From Streptomyces pyxinae (GTDB lineage Bacteria; Actinomycetota; Actinomycetes; Streptomycetales; Streptomycetaceae), in the NCBI RefSeq assembly GCF_024756275.1, contig NZ_JANUGQ010000001.1, positions 434,001 through 498,000 of the forward strand: a stretch of 64,000 nucleotides of DNA, given 5' to 3'. Position 1 is the first letter of the stretch; each line of letters starts with the position of its first letter. Made by a program: the position numbers and the translations under genes. Shown one piece after another: positions 17,153 through 24,541 of the stretch. The notes beneath the pieces are model-generated. The model was given only the letters and a program-made list of their open reading frames with translations. It was not told where the DNA came from and searched no databases.

Positions 17153-17910
17153 GCGGCGCCGCCCTCCGCGCCGGCCACCGCGAGCTGCCGGTGCGCGCTC
17201 CGGGTCTCCGGAGCCCGGTGCTTGAGGGCCTTGCGCAGATGGGAACGCCCGCGGTGGATGCGGCTGCGGACCGTGCCGAGCTTCACGCCCAGGGTGGCGG
17301 CGATCTCCTCGTACGAGAGTCCCTCGATGTCGCAGAGGACCACGGCGGCCCGGAACTCCGGCGCCAGGGTGTCCAGCGCCTGCTGGACATCGGCGTCGAA
17401 GTGGGTGTCGTGGAAGACCTGCTGCGGAGAGGGCTCACGGCTGGGCAGCCGCTCGGCGGCGTCGTCACCGAGGGCGTCGAACCGGATCCGCTGCTTGCGG
17501 CGGACCATGTCCAGGAACAGGTTGGTGGTGATCCGGTGCAGCCAGCCCTCGAAGGTGCCGGGGGTGTACGTCGAGAGGGACCGGAACACCCGGACGAAGA
17601 CCTCCTGGGTGAGGTCCTCGGCGTCGTGCTGATTGCCGGTCAGGCGGTAGGCGAGGCGGTAGACGCGGCCACTGTGGGTGCTGACGATCTCCTCCCAGGT
17701 AGGAGGAGTCCACGCCTGCGAATCCGCATCCGGTGCGAAGGTCGCGGTGGTCGGCGCGGAGTCGGTGGCGCGGGAACGGTCAGCGGTGTCGGTCACGGAT
17801 TTCGGCCCACTCCCCGACCTGAGCAGGCGCCGCAGCACCCCGCCCCGGTCAACAGGCGCGGCCGCACCTCCCCTGTCGGCTCTGGTGGTGTCCAGTGGAG
17901 CCCCTACCAT
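17149..17910 (-). CDS. sigE: ECF RNA polymerase sigma factor, SigE type
   Basis: The start is set at the ATG at 17910 ([15 protein letters not shown]), which has GAGGT close upstream; the longer open frame lacks family resemblance. The 253-residue protein has sigma region 2 ([19 protein letters not shown], then [20 protein letters not shown]) and region 4 ([20 protein letters not shown], then [20 protein letters not shown]). It resembles mycobacterial SigE, not Streptomyces SigE of the cseABC operon. The downstream anti-sigma, HtrA and TatB genes fit an envelope-stress regulon. An AT-rich block just upstream (17932-17957) probably holds its promoter. Confidence 0.88.
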   Translation of the reverse strand: MVGAPLDTTRADRGGAAAPVDRGGVLRRLLRSGSGPKSVTDTADRSRATDSAPTTATFAPDADSQAWTPPTWEEIVSTHSGRVYRLAYRLTGNQHDAEDLTQEVFVRVFRSLSTYTPGTFEGWLHRITTNLFLDMVRRKQRIRFDALGDDAAERLPSREPSPQQVFHDTHFDADVQQALDTLAPEFRAAVVLCDIEGLSYEEIAATLGVKLGTVRSRIHRGRSHLRKALKHRAPETRSAHRQLAVAGAEGGAA

Positions 17911-18252
17911 AGCCACCTCGCCCGTTAGCTCCGGATAAGAATCTTTACGCGAATTTGGGGCCGACTTCCGGCCACGCTCCGGGGGCCGCCACGCCAGGTG
18001 CCCCCGCCTTCGCCGCGGTTCGCGCCTCATGTCCTCTTCACCCCGGTTGCCTCGGTTCCTCGCCGGTTCCCTTCGCTTCCTGTCGCTTTCCGGCGCTCCC
18101 TGGTCGTTTCCCGGTCGTTTCCCGGTGTTTTTCAGGGCTTCCGCCGTTTGGGTACGCCCCTTCCGGCCCTCTCCGGACGCCCTCTGCGGCTCTCCTCCTC
18201 CAACGTGTGGTCCCATCTGCGGGTTCCCGGGCCCGAACGGATACAGTCACCG

Positions 18253-18918
18253 TTGCGCCAACTACGGGGACAGGAGAGGGTCATTACCGCCAACCGGCAG
18301 ACGAGCTGGGCGTTCGCCGACGCCTACGTCGCCGAGGACGAAGCGCTGCGCTGGGCCCGGGACCGGGCCCGGGAAGCGGGGCTGCCCTCGGTGTCGCCCG
18401 GCACCGGTGCCGCGTTGCGTCTGCTGGCCGCCGCGGCCGACGCCAAGGCGGTGGCCGAGATCGGCACCGGAACGGGTGTCTCCGGACTCCATCTGCTGCA
18501 CGGAATGCGCCCGGACGGGGTATTGACCACGGTCGACCCGGACCAGGAGAGCCAGCAGCTGGCCCGGCAGGCGTTCCGGGCGGCCGGGTTCGCCGGCAAC
18601 CGGGCGCGGTTCATTCCGGGCCGGGCCCTGGAGGTGCTGCCCCGGCTCGCGGACGGCGGTTACGACCTGGTCTTCTGCGACGGCGACCGCACCGAGTGCC
18701 TGGAGTACCTGGGTGAATCGTTGCGGCTGCTGCGGCCGGGCGGGCTGGTCTGCTTCGAGGGCGTCTTCGCCGACGGCCGCACGGTCGACTCGGCGGCCCA
18801 GCCGGCCGAGGTGCTGCGGCTGCGGGAACTGCTGCGGGCGGTGCGGGAGAGCCAGGAGCTGATGTCCTCGCTGCTGCCGGTGGGCGACGGCCTGCTCTGC
18901 GCGGTACGCCGGGGCTGA
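18253..18918 (+). CDS. SAM-dependent O-methyltransferase, class I
   Basis: Core motifs of a Rossmann methyltransferase are clear: VAEIGTGTGVSGLHLL (motif I), LTTVDPDQES (motif II acid), YDLVFCDGDRTECLEYL and LLRPGGLVCFEGVFADG. It resembles caffeoyl-CoA/catechol-type O-methyltransferases; the substrate is unknown. The start is ambiguous. A TTG at 18253 gives 221 residues but has no ribosome site. A good GGAGAGG (18273-18279) lies just before an ATT codon at 18283 (ITANRQTSWAFADAYV), so translation may begin at this rare codon. Divergent from sigE, as the corresponding methyltransferase is in mycobacteria. Confidence 0.82.
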   Translation: MRQLRGQERVITANRQTSWAFADAYVAEDEALRWARDRAREAGLPSVSPGTGAALRLLAAAADAKAVAEIGTGTGVSGLHLLHGMRPDGVLTTVDPDQESQQLARQAFRAAGFAGNRARFIPGRALEVLPRLADGGYDLVFCDGDRTECLEYLGESLRLLRPGGLVCFEGVFADGRTVDSAAQPAEVLRLRELLRAVRESQELMSSLLPVGDGLLCAVRRG

Positions 18919-19223
18919 CCCCGCCGCGCGCGGGCAACCGGACCGTACGGGCCGGGTCGCGGGTGCCGGATCCGGCGGGCCGGGCCTCAGGGAACCGGGC
19001 CGCCCGGGCCGGGCCTCAGGGGCCGGATCTCAGGGACCGGCCGGGCCGTGCTCGCGGGCCGCGGGGCGGTGGTCGCGGGCTGGCCGCGCGGCGGCGGTGG
19101 GTGGTGGTGGTTGCGGGTGGCTCCGTCGGGCACCCGGGGCATACGGCCCCAGATACGCGGAAGCCCCGGCGGGCGGCGCGTTGCCTGCCGCACCGGGGCT
19201 TCGGAAGACCCGGATGCTCCGCG
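18919..19223. other. Intergenic gap between convergent genes
   Basis: About 305 bp. It contains short GGGCCGGGCC-type repeats and a (GGTGG)n-like stretch around 19095-19115 on the + strand. I see no gene and no long perfect hairpin. Confidence 0.4.
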
Positions 19224-19391
19224 TCAGCCGACGACCTTCTTCAGCGCGTCGCCCAGGGCGTCCGCCTCGTCCGGAGTCAGCTCGACGACAAGCCGACCGC
19301 CGCCTTCGAGCGGAACGCGCATGACAATGCCCCGCCCCTCCTTGGTCACCTCGAGCGGGCCGTCGCCCGTTCGCGGCTTCATGGCCGCCAT
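19224..19391 (-). CDS. DUF3117 protein (55 aa)
   Basis: The ATG at 19391 has AAGGGG about 8 nt upstream. The product has 55 residues: MAAMKPRTGDGPLEVTKEGR, then GIVMRVPLEGGGRLVVELTP and a C-terminal DEADALGDALKKVV. This matches the small DUF3117 family of Actinobacteria (Rv1211 type). It is predicted as a small alpha/beta cytoplasmic protein with unknown role. Longer in-frame readings upstream lack a ribosome site. Its neighbours tag, the DivIVA-like gene and folP2 are the same as in mycobacteria. Confidence 0.88.
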   Translation of the reverse strand: MAAMKPRTGDGPLEVTKEGRGIVMRVPLEGGGRLVVELTPDEADALGDALKKVVG

Positions 19392-19484
19392 GCTCGTTCC
19401 CCTTCCTGAAACCAGCTCATCGTCAGCCGACGGCCCTCTGGCATGGGCACGCATCACCGGCATCGAACACATTGCTTCCAGGTC

Positions 19485-19515
19485 ATTATCCCGCATGGCG
19501 GTACCCGATGACCAA
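19485..19515 (-). promoter_or_regulatory. Candidate promoter for the DUF3117 gene
   Basis: On the minus strand TTGGTC (complement of 19510-19515) and GATAAT (complement of 19485-19490) are 19 nt apart. The -10 is near-perfect and the spacer slightly long. Transcription would start near 19478, leaving a leader of about 85 nt. Confidence 0.4.
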
Positions 19516-19531
19516 CATCGGGCGGCATCGC

Positions 19532-19552
19532 TTGCGCAACGCGCTCGCGCAA
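19532..19552. promoter_or_regulatory. Inverted repeat TTGCGC-N9-GCGCAA, possible operator
   Basis: TTGCGC (19532-19537) and GCGCAA (19547-19552) form a perfect 6-bp dyad with a 9-nt centre. It lies in the shared 348-bp region between the divergent DUF3117 and enoyl-CoA hydratase genes. Its size suits a TetR-type regulator, a common controller of fatty-acid catabolism genes. There is no direct evidence for the binding protein. Confidence 0.4.
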
Positions 19553-19739
19553 AACCCCCCATTTCGGGGACCGGCCTGCGATACTTCGCCGCCACCCGTG
19601 CCAAAGCCGCCCCCCAGCGCTTTGACGCAGGTCACATCGCGGGTGGCGGCGGCCGCGTATCCGCGCCCGGCGATCTCCGCCATGCTGGGCGCGGACCGAA
19701 CCCGGTCCGGCCGAACCGACCGCCGAAGGGGACCCCACC

Positions 19740-20540
19740 ATGGCCGACACGGTGCTGTACGAGGTGAACGACGGGCTCGCCACGATCACGATCAACCGGC
19801 CCGACGCCATGAACGCCGTGAACACCGAGGCGAAGGCGGCCCTCCGGGACGCCCTCCGGCAGGCCGCCGGCGACACCGCCGTACGGGCGGTGCTGCTCAC
19901 CGCGACCGGCCGTGCCTTCTGCGTGGGCCAGGATCTCAAGGAGCACGTGGCCTCGCTCGCCGCCGACCGGGAGGCGGGCACCGCGCGGACCATGGAGACC
20001 GTACGGGAGCACTACAACCCGATCGTCCGGGCGATCACCGGCATGCCCAAGCCCGTGGTGGCGGGGGTGAACGGGGTGGCGGCCGGGGCGGGTCTCGGCT
20101 TCGTCCTGGCCGCCGACTACCGGGTGGCCGCCGACACCGCCTCCTTCACCACCGCGTTCGCGGGCGTGGCGCTCACCGCCGACTCGGGCGTCTCGTGGAC
20201 GCTCCCCCGGGTGGTGGGCCCGGCCCGCGCGGCCGACCTGCTGCTCTTCCCGCGCTCGATCGGCGCTCCCGAGGCGTACGAGCTGGGCCTGGTCAACAAG
20301 CTGGTGCCGGCGGCCGAGCTGGCGGCCGAGGCGGCGGCGGTGGCCCGGGCCCTGGCGGCGGGGCCCACCGTGGCCTACGCCGCGATCAAGGAGTCGCTCG
20401 CCTTCGCGGCCGGCCACACCCTGGAGGAGACGCTCGCCAAGGAGGACGAGCTCCAGAACCGGGCCGCCGCCGCCGAGGACCACACCATCGCGGTGGAGGC
20501 CTTCCTCGCCAAGGAGAAGCCCCGCTACGTGGGCCGCTGA
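19740..20540 (+). CDS. Enoyl-CoA hydratase/isomerase family protein
   Basis: The ATG at 19740 follows AAGGGG. The 266-residue crotonase-fold protein has the CoA-binding and oxyanion-hole motifs AFCVGQDLKEH (about 59-69) and VNGVAAGAGLGFVLAADYRV (about 107-126). The first hydratase glutamate position (after GAGLG) is occupied by FVLAADYR, and a second acid is hard to place by eye. The reaction (hydration, isomerisation or thioester hydrolysis) is therefore undetermined. It acts on acyl-CoA in the cytoplasm, probably in fatty-acid or aromatic-acid degradation. The gene stands alone and may be controlled by the dyad at 19532. Confidence 0.88.
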   Translation: MADTVLYEVNDGLATITINRPDAMNAVNTEAKAALRDALRQAAGDTAVRAVLLTATGRAFCVGQDLKEHVASLAADREAGTARTMETVREHYNPIVRAITGMPKPVVAGVNGVAAGAGLGFVLAADYRVAADTASFTTAFAGVALTADSGVSWTLPRVVGPARAADLLLFPRSIGAPEAYELGLVNKLVPAAELAAEAAAVARALAAGPTVAYAAIKESLAFAAGHTLEETLAKEDELQNRAAAAEDHTIAVEAFLAKEKPRYVGR

Positions 20541-20665
20541 CGGTCACCGGCCGGAGGGTCCCCGGGCCGGAAGCCCCCGGGGCACGCGAGCCTCGCCCCT
20601 CCGGTCGGGGGTTCACGCCCACGATGCCCGGGGCCCGGGCCTCTCGGCCGGGGTTCCCGGGGCCG

Positions 20666-20947
20666 GGAGAAACCCGGTCTGGGTCTTCCCAGCCGAGCTT
20701 CCCGGGCCGGCTTCCGGGCTCCGGGACTCCGGGCCGGGGCCCCCGGCCCCGGGTTCGGGGCTCCGGGCTTCCCGGTCCGGGATCCCCCGTGCGGGCCGAG
20801 TCTCGGGCTCCCCGGTCCGGATTCGAGAACCAGGCCTCCCGGCCGGAATGTGCGGGGCCCGGAGAAACCCGGTCTGGGTCTTCCCAGCCGAGCTTCCCGG
20901 GCCAGCTTCCGGCTCCGGGACTCCGGGCCGGGGCCCCCGGCCCCGGG
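20666..20947. repeat. 88-bp direct repeat pair in a 606-bp low-complexity gap
   Basis: The segment 20666-20753 recurs at 20861-20947, offset about 195 bp, with one substitution and one 1-nt deletion. Each copy starts GGAGAAACCCGGTCTGGG. The whole gap 20541-21146 is built of CCCGGGCC, TTCCGGG and CCTCCGG-like words, so the pair is the clearest part of a degenerate satellite. I see no gene in the gap. The open frames crossing it are repetitive Gly/Pro/Arg polypeptides without ribosome sites. Confidence 0.85.
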
Positions 20948-21146
20948 CTTCCCGGGCCGGCTTCCGGACTCCGGCCTCCGGCCTCCCGGTCCGGCTACCC
21001 GGACCCGGGGCCTCCGGGCCTGGGTCCGGGACCTCGGGCTTCCCGGCTCGGGATCCCCCGTCCGGGCCGGGACCCTCGCCTCCCGGTCCGGGTTTCCGGG
21101 CCTCGGGCTCCCCCTCCGGGCCCGGGCCCCCCGGTCCTGCTTCGGC

Positions 21147-21737
21147 TCAGCCCGTGGTGGCGCCCCGGGCCGCGCAGTCGGCCAGGTGGTCGTCGACCAG
21201 GCCGCACGCCTGCATCAGCGCGTACGCCGTGGTGGGGCCGACGAACCGCAGGCCGCGCCGCTTCAGCTCCTTGGCGAGCGCGGTGGACTCGGGCGTGACC
21301 GCCGGGACGTCCGCCAGGGTGCGCGGGACCTGGCGGGTGGCCGGATCGGGGGCGTACGACCAGATCAGCTCGTCCAGCTCGCCGGGTGCCCAGCCGGCGA
21401 GCTCCCGGGCGTTGGCGAGGCTCGCCTTGATCTTGGCGCGGTTGCGGATGATCCCGGCGTCGGCGAGCAGCCGTTCCTCGTCGGCGTCGGTGAACTCCGC
21501 GACCGCCGCGATCCGGAAGCCCGCGAAGGCGCTCCGGAAGCCCTCCCGGCGGCGGAGGATGGTGATCCAGGAGAGCCCGGACTGGAACGCCTCCAGGCAG
21601 AGCCGCTCGAAGAGGGCGTCGTCGCCGCGGACCGGGCGGCCCCACTCCTCGTCGTGGTAGATCACGTAGTCCTCGGTGGAGATGCCCCAGGGACAGCGCA
21701 GCCGGCCGTCCGGCCCCGGGATCGCGCCGCCGCTCAT
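21147..21737 (-). CDS. tag: DNA-3-methyladenine glycosylase I
   Basis: The ATG at 21737 has GGAGG about 8 nt upstream and overlaps the preceding gene's stop in a 4-nt ATGA. The 196-residue protein matches the Tag family throughout: RCPWGISTEDYVIYHDEEWG (about 14-33), FERLCLEAFQSGLSWITILRR, IIRNRAKIKASLANA and LRFVGPTTAYALMQACGLVDDH. The zinc-binding residues are expected at the N-terminal Cys, His and the C-terminal HLADC. It removes 3-methyladenine from alkylated DNA as the first step of base excision repair. The DivIVA-like neighbour is conserved beside tag in Actinobacteria. Confidence 0.94.
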   Translation of the reverse strand: MSGGAIPGPDGRLRCPWGISTEDYVIYHDEEWGRPVRGDDALFERLCLEAFQSGLSWITILRRREGFRSAFAGFRIAAVAEFTDADEERLLADAGIIRNRAKIKASLANARELAGWAPGELDELIWSYAPDPATRQVPRTLADVPAVTPESTALAKELKRRGLRFVGPTTAYALMQACGLVDDHLADCAARGATTG

Positions 21738-22237
21738 CGCCCGCCCTCCGGCTCCGTGGCCGGGTCCGCGCCGGTACGGCCGCCGGCCGCCCCGGCCCCG
21801 CCGTGCCGGTGGTCCCCGCCGTCCCGGCCGTCGACGCCGTCCCGGTCGTCCTCGCGCGCGGGGGCGGCGGGGGTCTCCTCCGGGGCGGGCGGCGGGGGCG
21901 CGCCCGGCTTGTCGAAGAGATCGCCCGAGCCGGTGGCGGTCGCCTGGGCGCCGGCCAGCGCGGCCTCCAGCTCCGCGATCCGGGCGTCCCGCTCGGCCAG
22001 TTCGGCACCGAGCCGGTCCAGCACGTCGTCCACGTCGGACATCCGGTAGCCCCGGGGTGCCAGCGGCAGCCGGAGCTGCTCCAGATCGGCGCGGCCCACC
22101 GGGCGGGACAGCGGCAGCGGGTCCACCGTCCGTTCGGGGCCGGCCTCGGGAAGCACCTCGCCTTCCCCTCCGCCCACCACGGCGAGCGTGACCGCGGCGA
22201 CCACCACGACCATCGCCAGAGCCAAGAACCAGAACAC
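21734..22237 (-). CDS. DivIVA-domain-like single-pass membrane protein
   Basis: The GTG at 22237 follows GGAGAGG by 6 nt. The 167-residue protein opens with a membrane helix (VFWFLALAMVVVVAAVTLAV). A DivIVA-like motif follows (RLPLAPRGYRMSDVDDVLDR, about 65-85), then a short coiled coil (LGAELAERDARIAELEAAL) and a disordered Pro/Asp/Gly tail. The RGYRMSDVDDVL segment is the part of DivIVA that precedes the coiled coil. The domain suggests placement at curved membranes or the pole. It is translationally coupled to tag, and no function has been shown to my knowledge. Confidence 0.82.
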   Translation of the reverse strand: MFWFLALAMVVVVAAVTLAVVGGGEGEVLPEAGPERTVDPLPLSRPVGRADLEQLRLPLAPRGYRMSDVDDVLDRLGAELAERDARIAELEAALAGAQATATGSGDLFDKPGAPPPPAPEETPAAPAREDDRDGVDGRDGGDHRHGGAGAAGGRTGADPATEPEGGR

Positions 22238-22474
22238 AGCGTGCCTCTCCCCGGTGTCCGAAGCAGTACTGGGCAGTACTGAGCAATACGTCCGCCGCCG
22301 ATCGTCCCACGCACCACCGACAGCGGGGACCGGCCGCCCGACCCCGGCCCCGCCGCGGCCGCCGGGCCGCCCCGGGACGGCGACCGGCCCCCCGCCCTCC
22401 GCGGTCGGCGCCGTCCCGGGGCGCCGGGCGGCTAAGGTCGGCAGGCGACCGGTACGGCGAGGAGGACATACGGG

Positions 22475-23335
22475 ATGCTGCGGTTGGGACGACGCGAGTT
22501 CGGCGCGCACGAGCCGGTGATCATGGCGATCGTGAACCGGACCCCGGACTCCTTCTACGACCGGGGCGCCACCTTCCACGACGAGCCCGCGCTCGCCCGG
22601 GTGGACCAGGCGGTCGCGGAGGGCGCCGCCATCGTGGACATCGGTGGGGTCAAGGCGGGTCCGGGCGAGGAGGTCACCGCCGAGGAGGAGGCCCGCCGCA
22701 CGGTCGGCTTCGTCGCCGAGGTGCGCCGGCGTCACCCGGACGTGGTCATCAGCGTGGACACCTGGCGCCACGAGGTGGGCGAGGCGGTCTGCGAGGCGGG
22801 GGCCGATCTGCTGAACGACGCCTGGGGCGGGGTGGACCCGAAGCTGGCGGAGGTGGCGGCACGGTACGGGGCCGGGCTGGTCTGCACCCACGCGGGCGGC
22901 GCCGAACCGCGCACCCGGCCGCACCGGGTGGAGTACGCCGATGTGATGGCCGACATCCTGCGGGTGACGGTCGGCCTGGCCGAGCAGGCGGTGGCGCTGG
23001 GGGTGCCCCGGGAGTCGGTGCTGATCGACCCGGGCCACGACTTCGGCAAGAACACCCGGCACAGCCTGGAGGCGACCCGACGGCTGGGCGAGATGACGGA
23101 GACCGGGTGGCCGGTGCTGGTCTCGCTCTCCAACAAGGACTTCGTGGGCGAGACGCTGGACCGGCCGGTCAAGGAGCGGCTGATCGGCACCCTGGCGACC
23201 ACCGCCGTCTCCGCCTGGCTGGGCGCCCAGGTCTACCGGGTGCACGAGGTGGCGGAGACCCGCCAGGTGCTGGAGATGGTCGCCGCCATCGCGGGCCACC
23301 GCGCCCCCGCCACCGCCCGCCGCGGCCTGGCCTGA
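22475..23335 (+). CDS. Dihydropteroate synthase homologue, FolP2 type
   Basis: The ATG at 22475 follows AGGAGG by about 8 nt. The 286-residue TIM-barrel protein keeps VIMAIVNRTPDSFYDRG (N-terminal pterin loop) and VDTWRHEV, LLNDAWGG and IDPGHDFGKN. The usual DxGGESTRPG loop reads DIGGVKAGPG and the usual SRK substrate-binding motif reads SNKDFVGETL. These are the features of the actinobacterial second copy, FolP2 (Rv1207 type). As I recall, the mycobacterial FolP2 did not complement DHPS loss. The product may therefore not make folate. Canonical folP would be expected elsewhere with other folate genes. Confidence 0.85.
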   Translation: MLRLGRREFGAHEPVIMAIVNRTPDSFYDRGATFHDEPALARVDQAVAEGAAIVDIGGVKAGPGEEVTAEEEARRTVGFVAEVRRRHPDVVISVDTWRHEVGEAVCEAGADLLNDAWGGVDPKLAEVAARYGAGLVCTHAGGAEPRTRPHRVEYADVMADILRVTVGLAEQAVALGVPRESVLIDPGHDFGKNTRHSLEATRRLGEMTETGWPVLVSLSNKDFVGETLDRPVKERLIGTLATTAVSAWLGAQVYRVHEVAETRQVLEMVAAIAGHRAPATARRGLA

Positions 23336-23716
23336 CCCCGCCGCCGGACGCCCGCCCGGACCCCGAATCCCGCCCGGACCGACGGACCGGCCCCGGACCC
23401 GCCGGGGCCCGGCCGCCCCTGTCACGCGACGGGCGCCCGGGGACCGGGAAGTCCGGCCCGGCCACCGCCCGGAGGGCGGGCGGACCACCGGATCGCGGGG
23501 TACGCCCCCGAGCCGCACCGAACCGACCCCGCCCCCGGCCCGGCCCTGGGTCACGGGCGTACGACCCCGGACCCGTCCCCGGGCCCCGCCCGCACAACCG
23601 GACCGGTCTCCCGCCCCCGCCCGGACCACCGGACCGGGCCCGGCCCCCACCTGAACCGCCGGACCGGCCCCGGGGGCACGGCCCCTCGGGCGGCGCCGGC
23701 CGGCGGTCTCGCCCTG
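23336..23716. other. Intergenic gap between convergent genes with GGACCGG words
   Basis: About 380 bp between the folP2 stop and the LOG gene stop. It is made largely of reiterated CCGGACC/GGACCGG words with no regular period. No gene and no clean long hairpin were seen. Confidence 0.4.
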
Positions 23717-24472
23717 CTACTGCCCGGTCTCCTTGGTGACCAGGGCCACCGCCTCGTCCACGTCGTCCGTGACATGGAACAGCAGCAGATCCCGCTCGGA
23801 CGCCTTGCCCTGGGCGATCACCGTGTTCCGCAGCCAGTCCACCAGACCCGACCAGTAGGCCGAGCCGAAGAGCACGATCGGGAAGCGGGTGACCTTCCGG
23901 GTCTGCACCAGCGTGAGCGCCTCGAACAGTTCGTCCAGGGTGCCGAATCCGCCCGGCAGCACCACGAACCCCTGGGCGTACTTGACGAACATCGTCTTCC
24001 GTACGAAGAAGTAGCGGAAGTTCACCCCGATGTCGACGTGCGGGTTGAGCCCCTGTTCGAAGGGGAGCTCGATGCCCAGGCCTACCGAGATGCCCCGGGC
24101 CTCGGAGGCCCCCTTGTTGGCCGCCTCCATGGCGCCGGGACCGCCGCCGGTGATCACCGCGAAGCCCGCCTCGGTCAGGGCCCGGCCGATCCGTACCCCG
24201 GCCTCGTACTCCGGTGAGCCGACCGGGGTGCGCGCCGACCCGAAGACGCTGATGGCGTTCGGCAGTTCGGCCAGTGCGCCGAACCCCTCCACGAACTCCG
24301 ACTGGATGCGCATGACCCGCCACGGGTCGGTGTGCACCCACTCCGAGTCGCCCGCCGTGTCCAGCAGCCGCTGATCGGTCGTGCCGGGCTTCACCTGCTC
24401 TCTGCGGCGCAGCACAGGCCCCTGGCGCTGCTCCGCGAGCGCCCTCGGTACCTCCGCCTCGGGGTTGCCCAT
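23717..24472 (-). CDS. LOG-family protein (TIGR00730 Rossmann fold)
   Basis: The ATG at 24472 (MGNPEAEVPRALAEQRQG) is preferred to a GTG 36 nt upstream because GGAGGGAG precedes it. The product has 251 residues. Family motifs are VFGSARTP (about 78-85), ITGGGPGAMEAANKGA (about 107-122) and VVLPGGFGTLDELFEAL (about 170-186). The last is the PGGxGT signature of cytokinin phosphoribohydrolases, which cleave nucleoside 5'-monophosphates to base and ribose phosphate. Older annotations as lysine decarboxylase are wrong. The gene follows dapE by 69 nt, as in mycobacteria (Rv1202/Rv1205). The in vivo substrate is unknown. Confidence 0.88.
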   Translation of the reverse strand: MGNPEAEVPRALAEQRQGPVLRRREQVKPGTTDQRLLDTAGDSEWVHTDPWRVMRIQSEFVEGFGALAELPNAISVFGSARTPVGSPEYEAGVRIGRALTEAGFAVITGGGPGAMEAANKGASEARGISVGLGIELPFEQGLNPHVDIGVNFRYFFVRKTMFVKYAQGFVVLPGGFGTLDELFEALTLVQTRKVTRFPIVLFGSAYWSGLVDWLRNTVIAQGKASERDLLLFHVTDDVDEAVALVTKETGQ

Positions 24473-24541
24473 GATCCGCTCCCTCCGCTGAACATCGTTG
24501 CTGGGCACAGGGTAGGTCGGCGGAGGTGACGAACGGTGAAA

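Noticed and set aside
20848..22049. Long + strand frames over the repeat region and the tag/DivIVA genes
   Set aside because: The translation is repetitive Gly/Pro/Arg and then antisense to two well-recognised genes.
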